Shown here piece after piece: positions 7,677 to 17,200 of a DNA stretch of 64,000 bases. The DNA comes from an uncultured Kordia sp. (GTDB lineage Bacteria; Bacteroidota; Bacteroidia; Flavobacteriales; Flavobacteriaceae). The notes under the pieces were generated by a model. The model saw only the letters and a list, made by a program, of their open reading frames with translations, was not told where the DNA came from and did no database searches. The number at the start of each line of letters is the position of its first letter. Within the stretch, counting starts at the first letter, position 1. The position numbers were made by a program, and so were the translations under genes. The stretch is from NCBI RefSeq assembly GCF_947489565.1, contig NZ_CANLEA010000002.1, forward strand, positions 372,001 to 436,000. The letters run 5' to 3'.

Positions 7677-8630
7677 TTAATTTGTTTCGTTTAATGTTAC
7701 TACGGTTCTTCTATTTTTTGCTTTTCCTTCTTCGGTAGTATTATCAGCAATTGGTTCTGTTTGTCCTTTAGATATTGCGGTAATCTTTGAGGCAGGAATT
7801 TCATTGTCAATAAGATACTGCTTAGCAAAATCGGCTCTTTTTTGTCCGTATTCAATATTTTTAGTTGCATTTCCCGTATTATCGGTATGTCCTGTAACCA
7901 GACAACTTGCAGTGTTTACTTTGTCTAAATACTTAGAAATATCTGCGACTTTTTGACGCTGTTCTGCCGTAAGAGCAATGGATGTTTGTCCAGTTTTAAA
8001 ATTCAATACCAAAGGATTTGCAACAATCTTATCGCGCAATGCTTTTAACGCATCAGCTTCGCTTGTATCATCTTCAGCAATTGTCTTGATTTCATAATCG
8101 ATAGGTCCAAAAAACACATTGTTGGCATCTGGTGTAAGATCATCTTTAAGTGTTCCATAAGTATCAATAATTTTGGATGGGACTCCTTGTGATACCATAT
8201 AGTTCTTAATTGCATTCGCTCTTGCCAATCCAAGATTTGGATACGCTGAATTGTTTTTCTCAGCAGCTGTGTAATGACCAATGATTTTGATTCTCTTAGA
8301 TGGATTATCTTTTACATACGTTTGTAAATCAGCCACTGCTTTTTGAAGATTCGCTGGAATAGGCTGCATAAGATGATAATCTGAACCTTTGAAGTTAAAG
8401 TTATTCTCTGCATTCAGTGCAAAACTACCATCCTTAATTGTAAAAGGATTTAGTGTAGCTTCTTTCATTTTAGGTTTCTCTTTTACGATGTTTTTTTCAT
8501 CGTTCTTTTTGTCTTTCAAGTTCTTATTTTCACAATCTGTACAATCGCGACAACAAAGCCACCAATACAAGATAGTTCCAATAATAATTGTAAACAAAAT
8601 ACCCAAAAGGTAGGATGTTTTTTTACTCAT
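7677..8630 (-). CDS. OmpA-family protein with N-terminal membrane anchor and two OmpA-like domains
   Basis: A transmembrane segment (about 6-25) is followed by a Cys cluster (CCRDCTDCEN) and a Lys-rich linker. Two peptidoglycan-binding OmpA-like regions follow. The first, at about 90-165, carries IKIIGHYTAAE and LARANAIKNYM. The second, at about 215-312, carries LVTGHTDNTGN, GQKRADFAKQYL and KNRRTVV, and is the canonical one. The protein probably tethers the inner membrane or periplasm to peptidoglycan. The cytosolic or periplasmic Cys cluster is unusual. It is first in an operon with the HhH protein. Confidence 0.85.
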   Translation of the reverse strand: MSKKTSYLLGILFTIIIGTILYWWLCCRDCTDCENKNLKDKKNDEKNIVKEKPKMKEATLNPFTIKDGSFALNAENNFNFKGSDYHLMQPIPANLQKAVADLQTYVKDNPSKRIKIIGHYTAAEKNNSAYPNLGLARANAIKNYMVSQGVPSKIIDTYGTLKDDLTPDANNVFFGPIDYEIKTIAEDDTSEADALKALRDKIVANPLVLNFKTGQTSIALTAEQRQKVADISKYLDKVNTASCLVTGHTDNTGNATKNIEYGQKRADFAKQYLIDNEIPASKITAISKGQTEPIADNTTEEGKAKNRRTVVTLNETN

Positions 8631-8710
8631 ATATCCGTTATTTATGGTTAATTATTGTTTCAAATTATTAAATCCACAACAATTTCTACGGATAAATTAG
8701 ATGAATCCAC

Positions 8711-8738
8711 AAAAAAAGCCACATCTATCGATGTGGCT
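8711..8738 (-). terminator. intrinsic terminator of the ALDH7 gene
   Basis: AGCCACAT (8717-8724), six-base loop, ATGTGGCT (8731-8738), followed on the minus strand by T7 (8711-8717). It lies 26 bases after the ALDH stop. Confidence 0.85.
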
Positions 8739-8763
8739 CTCAATATCTTAGATGAACTGCTAT

Positions 8764-10317
8764 TTACAGGTCAAACTTAATTCCTTGTGCTAACGGTAAT
8801 TCCGTTGTATAGTTAATCGTATTGGTTTGTCTACGCATGTATACTTTCCAAGCATCAGATCCAGACTCACGTCCACCACCTGTATCTTTTTCTCCACCGA
8901 AAGCTCCACCAATCTCTGCTCCAGAAGTTCCAATATTTACATTGGCAATTCCACAATCAGATCCTTGTACAGATAAGAACGCTTCTGCTTCACGTAAATT
9001 ATTTGTCATAATTGCAGAAGATAAACCTTGTGCAACTCCATTTTGAAGATCCAATGCATTGGTAACATCTCCAGAATATTTTAATAAATATAAAACGGGT
9101 GCAAATGTTTCGTGCTGAACAATTTCGAATGAATTATCTGCTTCTGCAATTGCTGGTTTTACATAACATCCGCTTTCGTAACCTTCTCCTTCTAAAACAC
9201 CACCTTCTACCACGATGTTTCCTCCTTCAGCAACTACTTTTTCCAAAGCAGCTTGATATCCTTTTACGGCATCTTTATCGATCACTGGTCCAACATGATT
9301 GTTTTCATCCAACGGATTTCCAATACGTAACTGTCCGTAAGCAGCAACGATGGCATCTTTTACTTTATCATAAATAGAATCATGAATAATTAATCTACGT
9401 GTAGATGTACAACGTTGTCCTGCCGTTCCAACAGCACCAAAAACAGCACCAATAACGGTCATTTTAATATCTGCATCAGGTGTTACAATAATTGCATTGT
9501 TTCCTCCTAATTCTAATAACGATTTTCCTAAACGTCCTGCTACTTCTTTCGCTACAATTTTACCCATACGCGTAGATCCTGTAGCAGAAACTAAAGGAAT
9601 ACGAGTGTCTTTTGAAAGATATTCTCCCACTCTATAATCTCCATTTATCAAACAGCAAATTCCTTCTGGCAAGTTATTTTCAGCAAAAACTTCAGCTGCA
9701 ATATTTTGACAAGCTACTCCACACATTGGAGTCTTTTCAGATGGTTTCCACACACATACATCTCCACAAATCCAAGCTAGAGCTGTATTCCAAGCCCAAA
9801 CAGCTACTGGAAAGTTAAATGCAGAAATAATTCCAACAACTCCTAATGGATGGTATTGTTCGTACATTCTGTGCCCTGGACGCTCAGAGTGCATTGTTAA
9901 ACCGTGCAACTGACGTGATAATCCAACTGCGAAATCACAGATGTCAATCATTTCCTGAACTTCACCTAAACCTTCTTGGTATGATTTTCCCATTTCATAA
10001 GAAACCAATTTTCCAAGTGCTTCTTTTTTCTCTCTTAATTTTTCTCCAAACTGACGCACAACTTCTCCACGTTGTGGCGCTGGCATTGTTCTCCAAGTTT
10101 TAAAAGCCGATGTCGCAGCTTCCATCACTTTTTCATAATCTTCTTTTGTTGAAGATTTTACTTTTCCAATCAATTCTCCGTCTACTGGAGAATACGATGC
10201 AATCAATTCTCCATTTGAAAAATTGTTTGAACCTGTTGAAGTTCCTTCATTGATATCTTTTAAGCCTAATGTTGCCAAGGCCTCTTTGATTCCAAAATCA
10301 GTAGTCACTGCTCCCAT
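8764..10317 (-). CDS. ALDH7-family aldehyde dehydrogenase (alpha-aminoadipic semialdehyde dehydrogenase type)
   Basis: It oxidises an aldehyde with NAD(P). The 517 residues and the end GGAFGGEKDTGGGRESG...YTTELPLAQGI are characteristic of the ALDH7 (antiquitin) group, whose usual substrate is L-2-aminoadipate 6-semialdehyde in lysine breakdown. The general base Glu lies in LELGGNN and the catalytic Cys in GQRCTSTRR; SATGSTRMG is part of the NAD site. It is cytoplasmic. It lies upstream of its own terminator and 88 bases from the lipoprotein gene. The neighbouring kynurenine-pathway gene would also allow a muconate-semialdehyde role, but the sequence favours ALDH7. Confidence 0.9.
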   Translation of the reverse strand: MGAVTTDFGIKEALATLGLKDINEGTSTGSNNFSNGELIASYSPVDGELIGKVKSSTKEDYEKVMEAATSAFKTWRTMPAPQRGEVVRQFGEKLREKKEALGKLVSYEMGKSYQEGLGEVQEMIDICDFAVGLSRQLHGLTMHSERPGHRMYEQYHPLGVVGIISAFNFPVAVWAWNTALAWICGDVCVWKPSEKTPMCGVACQNIAAEVFAENNLPEGICCLINGDYRVGEYLSKDTRIPLVSATGSTRMGKIVAKEVAGRLGKSLLELGGNNAIIVTPDADIKMTVIGAVFGAVGTAGQRCTSTRRLIIHDSIYDKVKDAIVAAYGQLRIGNPLDENNHVGPVIDKDAVKGYQAALEKVVAEGGNIVVEGGVLEGEGYESGCYVKPAIAEADNSFEIVQHETFAPVLYLLKYSGDVTNALDLQNGVAQGLSSAIMTNNLREAEAFLSVQGSDCGIANVNIGTSGAEIGGAFGGEKDTGGGRESGSDAWKVYMRRQTNTINYTTELPLAQGIKFDL

Positions 10318-10405
10318 TTATTTATAACTTTTTTTAGTTCTTTTGTTAAATTTCTGCGAAGATAGCATAATTATGCCAATCTTTTACTGCACAATGTGCG
10401 GTTTA

Positions 10406-11137
10406 TCATTTCAATTCTAAGATGTTGTAATGATATGTGGCACGAAGATATTTTTCATCTTTCCCCACATCTACCTTAAAACTTTTTCGATCTTGATGCA
10501 ATCGCAATCCTGTATTTTCTTCTTGTTTTAAGTTGACTATTTGACTGTATGTTGTTTCGCTGTGTTGAATTAAGTTTTCTTTGAGCAAAAATGTATGTAT
10601 GTCAAAATAATACCACCATATGGTATCACTATTAGGATAGGTAACTTTAATAGAATATGCATCTGTTTTATCTTCCAATCGTACAATGCCTTCACTTACT
10701 ATAGTAGCTTCATCGGTTAGTAATTTGTAGGGTTGCCATAAAACATATTGTGCACCCATAATTTCTTTATGAGCAGCTTCTACAATTGAATCGTCTGTTA
10801 CTTGATATCCATCCGTAAATACAAATGTTTCTTTACCATCGAATACAATACGTTTTTCAACATCTTCTTCCATCCATTTTACTTTGGAAGTAAATGTTGG
10901 TTTTAGCGTATTATGGAAGGTTTGTTTTTTAATACTTTCTACTTTGCCATCACTAGTATAAAACGTAGTAGTTTTTTCATAAATCAAAACTTTTGGCGTT
11001 TCCCACAAGGCTTTTCCTCCATGTGCTTCTTCCAATGATTTTTGAATCACCATTTCGGCAGTAAGTTCTGGCTGACATGCACAAAAAAGCATGCTAATTG
11101 CCAAGCTCACACATATAAAAAGACTTTTATTCTTCAT
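10406..11137 (-). CDS. lipoprotein of unknown function
   Basis: A lipoprotein signal (KNKSLFICVSLAISMLFCAC) with lipobox Cys gives a roughly 225-residue periplasmic or outer-membrane protein. The body is rich in beta strands (many alternating Val/Tyr/Thr), like lipoproteins of the LolA/threonine-rich type, but I cannot name a family. The start at 11137 is preferred over the longer frame (11158) because it begins the signal peptide directly; it overlaps the end of the dioxygenase gene by 11 bases. The overlap suggests co-transcription, but no functional link is evident. Confidence 0.75.
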   Translation of the reverse strand: MKNKSLFICVSLAISMLFCACQPELTAEMVIQKSLEEAHGGKALWETPKVLIYEKTTTFYTSDGKVESIKKQTFHNTLKPTFTSKVKWMEEDVEKRIVFDGKETFVFTDGYQVTDDSIVEAAHKEIMGAQYVLWQPYKLLTDEATIVSEGIVRLEDKTDAYSIKVTYPNSDTIWWYYFDIHTFLLKENLIQHSETTYSQIVNLKQEENTGLRLHQDRKSFKVDVGKDEKYLRATYHYNILELK

Positions 11138-11669
11138 CTGCTGTAAATCGCTCATCAACAGGCATTACTGTTCCACAATTATCACAAGTCAATAAATCTT
11201 GTGAAGCATAAAATGTTTTAAAATGACCCAAAAAGTCTTTTTCAACATCTTTTAACGGAAATCGAACTTCATGCAGTTTATGGTTACAATGATCACAATA
11301 CCATTGCAAACCATCCATTAAATTGGTTCCTTTTCGTTTGCGTTCTACCACTAATCCAATAGAATTATCAAAACGCACTGGCGAATGTGGTACGCCCGCA
11401 GGATGCAAATACATATCGCCAGGACCTAACTTCATTGTTTTCTTTTCTCCATCTTCCTGAATATGTACTTCTATATTTCCTTCTAATTGGTAAAATAACT
11501 CTTCGGTTTCGTTGTAGTGATAATCCTTTCGTGCGTTTGGTCCGCCAACAATCATCACAATATAATCGCCAGCATCTTTGTATAAATTTTTATTTGCAAC
11601 TGGCGGCTTCAATAAATCTCTATTTTCTTCAACCCATTGATTAAGGTTAAACGGTTTTTGTATAGCCAT
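11127..11669 (-). CDS. nbaC: 3-hydroxyanthranilate 3,4-dioxygenase
   Basis: It opens the ring of 3-hydroxyanthranilate with O2 to give 2-amino-3-carboxymuconate semialdehyde, the precursor of quinolinate (NAD synthesis) or of further tryptophan breakdown. Starting at the second Met (MAIQKPF), the iron ligands fall at His51, Glu57 and His95, the same numbers as in the characterised bacterial enzyme. This supports that start over the one six bases upstream. The C-terminal rubredoxin-like metal site has Cys125, Cys128, Cys162 and Cys165. The 180-residue length is typical of the bacterial dimeric form. Other kynurenine genes are not in the window. Confidence 0.93.
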   Translation of the reverse strand: MAIQKPFNLNQWVEENRDLLKPPVANKNLYKDAGDYIVMIVGGPNARKDYHYNETEELFYQLEGNIEVHIQEDGEKKTMKLGPGDMYLHPAGVPHSPVRFDNSIGLVVERKRKGTNLMDGLQWYCDHCNHKLHEVRFPLKDVEKDFLGHFKTFYASQDLLTCDNCGTVMPVDERFTADEE

Positions 11670-11839
11670 TATCATTTAGAATTTTAGACTTTAAAATTAC
11701 GCATTTTTTAGCGATACTCTGACATTTCTACAAAGTTAACTGTCAAAACTGACACACAACTGTTAAGTAAGGGAAAACCATACTTTGTTGATTGTATTAT
11801 TGGCTATCTTCTTTTTGTTAACCAAAAACAAAACTAATT

Positions 11840-12094
11840 ATGAAAAAAAAGAAGTTAAAAAACCTAACACTAAAGAAAACTTCCGTTTCAAAGTTAAATG
11901 GTGGTAGTCCTTTTCCAATTCCTTTATCGAGGTTTATTAAAGAGTGTGCGCAAACAGGAAATTTAGTTGAATGTACAACGACGACTTGGGAAAGCGAATT
12001 ATACTCAGCTTGTTGTCCTCCTTCACAAGGAATCGGTTGTGAATCTTTCAATTTTCCATGTGAAGAATCCGTGAATATTCCTTGCCAACCTTAA
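11840..12094 (+). CDS. Cys-rich GG-leader precursor peptide 1 of a four-gene cluster (class I lanthipeptide-like)
   Basis: The 84-residue peptide has leader MKKKKLKNLTLKKTSVSKLNGG, resembling flavobacterial class I lanthipeptide/GG precursors, then a core with seven Cys and many Ser/Thr. It contains WESELYSACC, a version of the W-x-S-E-L-Y-[ST]-A-C motif shared with the next three genes; the C-x-C-[DE]-P-S-W tail is changed to CCPPSQG. ATG is followed by A8-G. No lanthionine synthetase or exporter is nearby, so any modification would have to come from enzymes elsewhere. Its core could instead form disulfides. First gene of the cluster, 18 bases before the next. Confidence 0.8.
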   Translation: MKKKKLKNLTLKKTSVSKLNGGSPFPIPLSRFIKECAQTGNLVECTTTTWESELYSACCPPSQGIGCESFNFPCEESVNIPCQP

Positions 12095-12112
12095 TTTTAA
12101 AAACTTAAAACC

Positions 12113-12385
12113 ATGAAAAAAAAGAATTTCAACAAAAAACTAGATTTAGGAAAAAAACAAATCTCTAAACTCGATGACGTACAAGGTGGTGCTGCTATAA
12201 CACTTGGTGGTGGAAACTGCACAAGCCAATTAATCAAAACATGTACTTGGTATAGTGAATTGTATACAGCTTGTTATTGTGACCCTTCTTGGGATGGAAA
12301 CTGCGGACCATCTATTGATCGTCCATGTCAATACACAGAACAACCAGGATGTTCGCCAAATACAAATTTTGTTTGTGACGCTTAA
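12113..12385 (+). CDS. Cys-rich GG-leader precursor peptide 2 of the cluster
   Basis: The 90-residue peptide has leader MKKKNFNKKLDLGKKQISKL with a GG at about 25-26 (DDVQGG). The core carries the shared motif WYSELYTACYCDPSW, then NCGPSIDRPC and QPGCSPN, eight Cys in all. The leader differs from gene 1 (LDLGKKQ instead of LTLKKTS) and matches gene 3, so leaders and cores have diverged separately. ATG-A8-G start. It is 11 bases before the next gene, so the transcript is shared. Confidence 0.82.
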   Translation: MKKKNFNKKLDLGKKQISKLDDVQGGAAITLGGGNCTSQLIKTCTWYSELYTACYCDPSWDGNCGPSIDRPCQYTEQPGCSPNTNFVCDA

Positions 12386-12396
12386 ACTATAGTAAT

Positions 12397-12681
12397 ATGA
12401 AAAAAAAGAATCTAAATAAAAAGCTGTCTCTTGGGAAGAAACAAATTTCCAAATTGGGAGACGTAAAAGGAGGTGCAGCAATATCGCACCCAACATGTAC
12501 TGTTGATCCTGGCACATTAAATTTACTTGTGTGTACAACAACAGTTTGGGAAAGCGAATTATATTCAGCATGTCACTGTGAACCTTCATGGCATACGAAC
12601 TGCGGGTCTATCAATATTCCATGTCCAGGAACTATGGATTTGGCTTGTGCTCTGGAATCAGTAAGAATTTGTGACAAATAA
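12397..12681 (+). CDS. Cys-rich GG-leader precursor peptide 3 of the cluster
   Basis: The 94-residue peptide has leader MKKKNLNKKLSLGKKQISKL and GG at about 26-27 (DVKGG). The core includes VWESELYSACHCEPSW, NCGSINIPCPG and a C-terminal CALESVRIC, with eight Cys. It is closest to gene 2 in the leader and to gene 1 in the CTTTxWESELYSAC stretch, which suggests duplication with exchange between copies. ATG-A8-G start. Confidence 0.82.
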   Translation: MKKKNLNKKLSLGKKQISKLGDVKGGAAISHPTCTVDPGTLNLLVCTTTVWESELYSACHCEPSWHTNCGSINIPCPGTMDLACALESVRICDK

Positions 12682-12698
12682 TTTTTAAATCTAAAATC

Positions 12699-12932
12699 AT
12701 GAAAAAAAAGAATCTAAAATCATTATCGCTTAAAAAAGCATCCGTTTCAAAGTTAAATGGTGGTGCACAAGCACCCATTCCAATTCCATTAACTATTGAC
12801 ATAAGAGAGTGTTATTTTACTTGGGATATACGTCAATGTACTTGGTACAGTGAATTGTATACTGCTTGTGATTGTGAACCTTCTTGGGATTTAGGATGTC
12901 AAGTATCCTTTGATGCTCCTTGTGAACCTTAA
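12699..12932 (+). CDS. Cys-rich GG-leader precursor peptide 4 of the cluster
   Basis: The 77-residue peptide has leader MKKKNLKSLSLKKASVSKLNGG, nearly that of gene 1, and core WYSELYTACDCEPSW, nearly that of gene 2. The core has six Cys and ends DAPCEP. It is last in the cluster and followed by a strong terminator at 12974-13005. The mosaic of leader and core types within the cluster is visible directly. ATG-A8-G start. Confidence 0.82.
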   Translation: MKKKNLKSLSLKKASVSKLNGGAQAPIPIPLTIDIRECYFTWDIRQCTWYSELYTACDCEPSWDLGCQVSFDAPCEP

Positions 12933-12973
12933 TACAAGTAATTCTATAAAGAATTAAAAATACAGATGTATGA

Positions 12974-13005
12974 AAGCTCCAAAATACTGTTTTGGAGCTT
13001 TTTTT
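12974..13005 (+). terminator. intrinsic terminator of the four-peptide cluster
   Basis: Perfect 11-bp stem (12974-12984 / 12990-13000), TACTG loop, then a T-run to 13005. Confidence 0.9.
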
Positions 13006-13098
13006 GGTTTTTACTTGTGAATAAATATCTGAACAACAACAGGTTTTGCAGCTTGAAATTGTGTACATTTAATGCACTAATCAATCGTTTTAATACTC

Positions 13099-14139
13099 AT
13101 GAAAAAATCTGCACTTATCCTGCTGTTCTCCATTTTTCTATTACATAGTTGTGCCAATACTTCTTCCGAAGAAAAAACACCAAAAGCTGATGCAAAACCT
13201 ACAAATAGTATCGGATTGGTGATTCACGGTGGTGCAGGAACTATCTTGAAAAAGAACATGACGCCTGAACTAGAAGCTGAATACAAAGCTACCTTAGAAA
13301 AAGCCGCGAAGAAAGGATACGAAATTTTACAAAATGGCGGTTCTAGTTTAGATGCCGTTGAACAAACGATTCACATCTTAGAAAACTCTCCTTTATTCAA
13401 CGCTGGAAAAGGTGCCGTTTTTGCCAATAATGGTAAAAATGAATTAGATGCTTCTATCATGGAAGGAAAAACACTCAATGCTGGTGCAGTAGCAGGTGTA
13501 ACAAATTTGAAAAACCCAATTTCTGCAGCTAGAAAAGTGATGGAAAACTCAAGTCATGTTTTATTAGCAAGAAAAGGTGCAGAAGAATTTGCTGCCGCAC
13601 AAGGTTTGGAAGTAGTAGATACGAATTATTTTTTCACCGAAAAACGCTTCAAATCATTACAAAGAGCAAAACAAGGCGATAAAGACAAAGCTGCATACAT
13701 CGATCCGTATATCAAAGATTATAAGCACGGAACGGTAGGCTGCGTTGCTTTAGATAAAAATGGAAACCTAGCGGCCGGAACTTCTACAGGCGGAATGACC
13801 AATAAAAAATGGAATCGCATTGGAGATTCGCCAATTATCGGTGCCGGAACCTACGCAAACAACAAAACCTGTGCAGTTTCTAGTACAGGTCACGGTGAAT
13901 ACTTTATCAGAGCTGCCGTAGCTTATGATATTTCCGCGATGATGGAATATAAAAATCTGTCTTTGCAAGAAGCCGCAAAAGAAGTCATACAAAAAAAGTT
14001 AAAAAATATGGGCGGCGATGGCGGAATTATTGCCATAGATGCCAAAGGAAATTTAGTTGCTGAATTTAATACGCCAGGTATGTATCGTGCCATGGTTGAT
14101 GAAAAAGGAACCATTACTATTGGAATTTACAATGAGTAA
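13099..14139 (+). CDS. isoaspartyl peptidase/L-asparaginase (Ntn hydrolase), lipoprotein
   Basis: This plant-type asparaginase family cleaves itself to expose a catalytic Thr and then hydrolyses isoaspartyl dipeptides or asparagine. The predicted new N-terminal residue is Thr212 in KHGTVGCVALD; GTSTGGMTNK and the GHGE segment complete the active site. A lipoprotein signal with Cys18 (LLHSC) places it in the periplasm or on the outer membrane. The 346 residues fit the family plus its signal. It lies 70 bases before the alpha-2-macroglobulin gene. A role in clearing isoaspartyl peptides outside the cytoplasm is likely. Confidence 0.92.
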   Translation: MKKSALILLFSIFLLHSCANTSSEEKTPKADAKPTNSIGLVIHGGAGTILKKNMTPELEAEYKATLEKAAKKGYEILQNGGSSLDAVEQTIHILENSPLFNAGKGAVFANNGKNELDASIMEGKTLNAGAVAGVTNLKNPISAARKVMENSSHVLLARKGAEEFAAAQGLEVVDTNYFFTEKRFKSLQRAKQGDKDKAAYIDPYIKDYKHGTVGCVALDKNGNLAAGTSTGGMTNKKWNRIGDSPIIGAGTYANNKTCAVSSTGHGEYFIRAAVAYDISAMMEYKNLSLQEAAKEVIQKKLKNMGGDGGIIAIDAKGNLVAEFNTPGMYRAMVDEKGTITIGIYNE

Positions 14140-14209
14140 TAACGAACACTAGAAAATAGTGAACGAATGCTAGATATATCCTAACGAATACTCAACGAAC
14201 ACCTATATT

Positions 14210-17200
14210 ATGAGAAAGTCTATCTATTTTACAACAAAAACCATCATGCGCAACACTACCGTTTTTATCCTTTTTGGAATATTTCTCAGCTTTTTTTCCT
14301 GTAATACGGGAAATCCTGAAGCAGATAATATTTTTGAATTCAAAGACTATATTTATCAAACGACCGCTGGAACAGTTTCAGTAAAAGAACCGATTATAAT
14401 TGGACTTCAAAAGCAACTTCCCAACTTAGGTGATTCGGGAGAAGTATCAGCAGACCTCATCAGTATTAGTCCAAAAGTAAGTGGAAAACTCCTCGTTCAA
14501 AATAACAAAACATTGCGCTTTGAACCTGATGCGCCTTTGCAACCAGACACAGAGTATTCGGTAACGGTGAATCTAAAAGACATCTATGAAGATGTAAAAA
14601 AGGAATTTAGCACGTATACGTTCGCATTTAAAACGGTAACACCCAATTTTTCTGTAACCACAAACGACTTGCAATCCTATTCAAAAGAATGGCAATACCT
14701 GAATGGAACCTTACGATCTGCAGATTTTATTCCCACCGAAAAATTACAAGAATTAATTTCTGCCACACAAAACGGAAAAGCACTCAACGTAAAATGGGAA
14801 CCTTCTGTGTTAAATGCAACTACATATGAATTTACGATTGACAGCATCAATCGACTAGACAATAATTCGGAAGTCAAAATTTCTTGGGTCGGAACTCCAA
14901 TTCTTTCCAAAGCAAAAGGTGGAACGTATTATACCATTCCTGGAAAAAACAACTTTTCTATAATTGATGTCAAAGTTTCTCAAAGTCCTGAACAAAAAGT
15001 AAGCATCAACTTTACAGATCCGCTACTTAAAAATCAAAACTTTGCAGGTTTGGTGACCATTAAGAATCAAAAAAATATTACCTACGCCATTGATGGAAAC
15101 ATTCTAAATGTGTATCCAAAAAATAAAATCAAAGGCACTACCATGCTGGAAGTCTTTCCCGGAATTAAAAGCAAAGACGATTACAAACTGAAAAGCGGTT
15201 ACTCAAAAAACATTTCGTTCGAACAGCAAAAACCACAACTTCGTGAGGTTAGCAAAGGTGTTATTTTGCCCAACTCAAAAAACCTAACCTATAACTTTCA
15301 AGCGATGAACTTAAAATCGGTTGATGTTCGTATTATCAAAATATATCAAGATAATGTATTGCAATTTTTACAAGGAAATAGTCTTAACGAAATTGACCGA
15401 TACAGCATTCGTAGAGTCGGAAGACGTATTGCCAAAAAAACCATCAACTTAATTGAAAATGAAGGCGAGAATGATGGACAATGGAAAACCTACGGAATTG
15501 ACTTATCGACATTGTTTGCCGCGGAACCTGGCGCCATTTATCAGGTGGAAATCGGATTTAAAAAAGAATATTCGCTCTATACTTGTGAAGATGGTGATTC
15601 CGCTACGGCGAATACATCTCGTTCTCGTGGCGATAATTACTATCAAAATCGTGAAGATGAAGACGAAAACGAAGAAGAATATTGGGACAATAAAATTTAT
15701 AACTTTAGAAACTACCGTTACAACTGGAACGATCGCGAAAATCCATGTACCGAATCGTATTATTTACAAGATCGTTTCCTCACAGCAAATATTTTAGCAT
15801 CTGACTTAGGTGTAATTGTGAAAAGTGGCGGAAACAAATCGTATTATTTTGCAGTAAGTGATATCATAACTACAGATCCTGTCAGCAATGCCAAAGTAAC
15901 GCTGTACAATTATCAGCAACAAGAAATAGCATCAAAACAAACGGATTCTGAAGGTTTAACAACTATTGATGGTGACAAAAATGCTTATTTCGCCACCGTA
16001 TCTAAAGGCAATCAAATTACCTATGTAAAACTGAATGATGGTAGCGCATTGTCCATGAGTAAGTTTGATGTTGCTGGAAAAAGAATCAAAAAAGGAATCA
16101 ACGGATATATTTACGGAGAACGTGGAGTTTGGCGTCCTGGCGATAGCTTGCATTTAGCTTTTGTATTGAATGATGCTGGAAATCCACTTCCAAAAAATCA
16201 TCCTGTAAAAATGGAAGTTACGGATGCACGTGGAAAATTAGTTTACAAAAACATTCAAACGCAAGGTGTAGATAACTTCTATAAATTTACGGTAGAAACA
16301 GATCGAGAAGCACCCACAGGAAATTGGGAAGCCAACGTAAGTGTTGGTGGCGTAAACTTCTCTAAAACGCTCAAAATAGAAACGGTAAAACCAAATCGTT
16401 TAAAGATAAATATTGACTTTGATGATGAAATCTTAGCCAATTCCAGACCGATTGAAGGAACACTAAAAGCTGCTTGGTTGCATGGCGCGCCAGCGAAAAA
16501 CTTAAAAGCAGAAGTCAATGTACGACTGACAAGCACCAAAACATCCTTTAAAAAGTTTCCGAACTACGAATTCAACGATCCAACACGAAGTTTCAACACA
16601 GAAGAATTTGTCATGTTCAAAGGACAACTAAATGAAGAAGGTACTGTTGACATTTCGAAAAAAATAAATGTAGAAAAAAGTGCGCCAGGCATGTTGAAAG
16701 CATCGTTCTTAACACGTGTCTATGAAAATGGTGGCGATTTCTCTATTGACGCCTTCTCAAAAGATTATGCACCATATATTTCTTTTGTCGGATTAAAATC
16801 GCCTGCACCAAAACAATACGGTTCGTTCTACACCGATGAAGACAATACATTTGAAATTGTGACCGTAGACGATCGCGGAAATCCGATTAAGCGCAACGGA
16901 CTCAAAGTAAAGATTTATGAAATCAACTGGCGTTGGTGGTGGAGTTCTTCTTATGAAGATTTATCTTCTTATTCAGGAAGTGACTATCATGAGCGTTATC
17001 GTACCTTCACGGTGAATACAGATGCCAATGGAAAAGGAAGTTTCAAGCTGAATATTCCAGACAGAGATCGTGGTCGTTATTTAATTCATATTTCTGATCC
17101 TAAAAGCGGACATGCCACAGGAAGAACTGCTTATTTCTATAAAAACTGGTGGCGTAGAAGCAATGATGGCAACTCAGAATCTGCTAAAATGTTGATTTTT

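Noticed and set aside
7288-7680. 130-codon plus-strand frame opposite the coiled-coil protein
   Set aside because: Antisense shadow with Ser/Phe-rich composition and no signals of its own.
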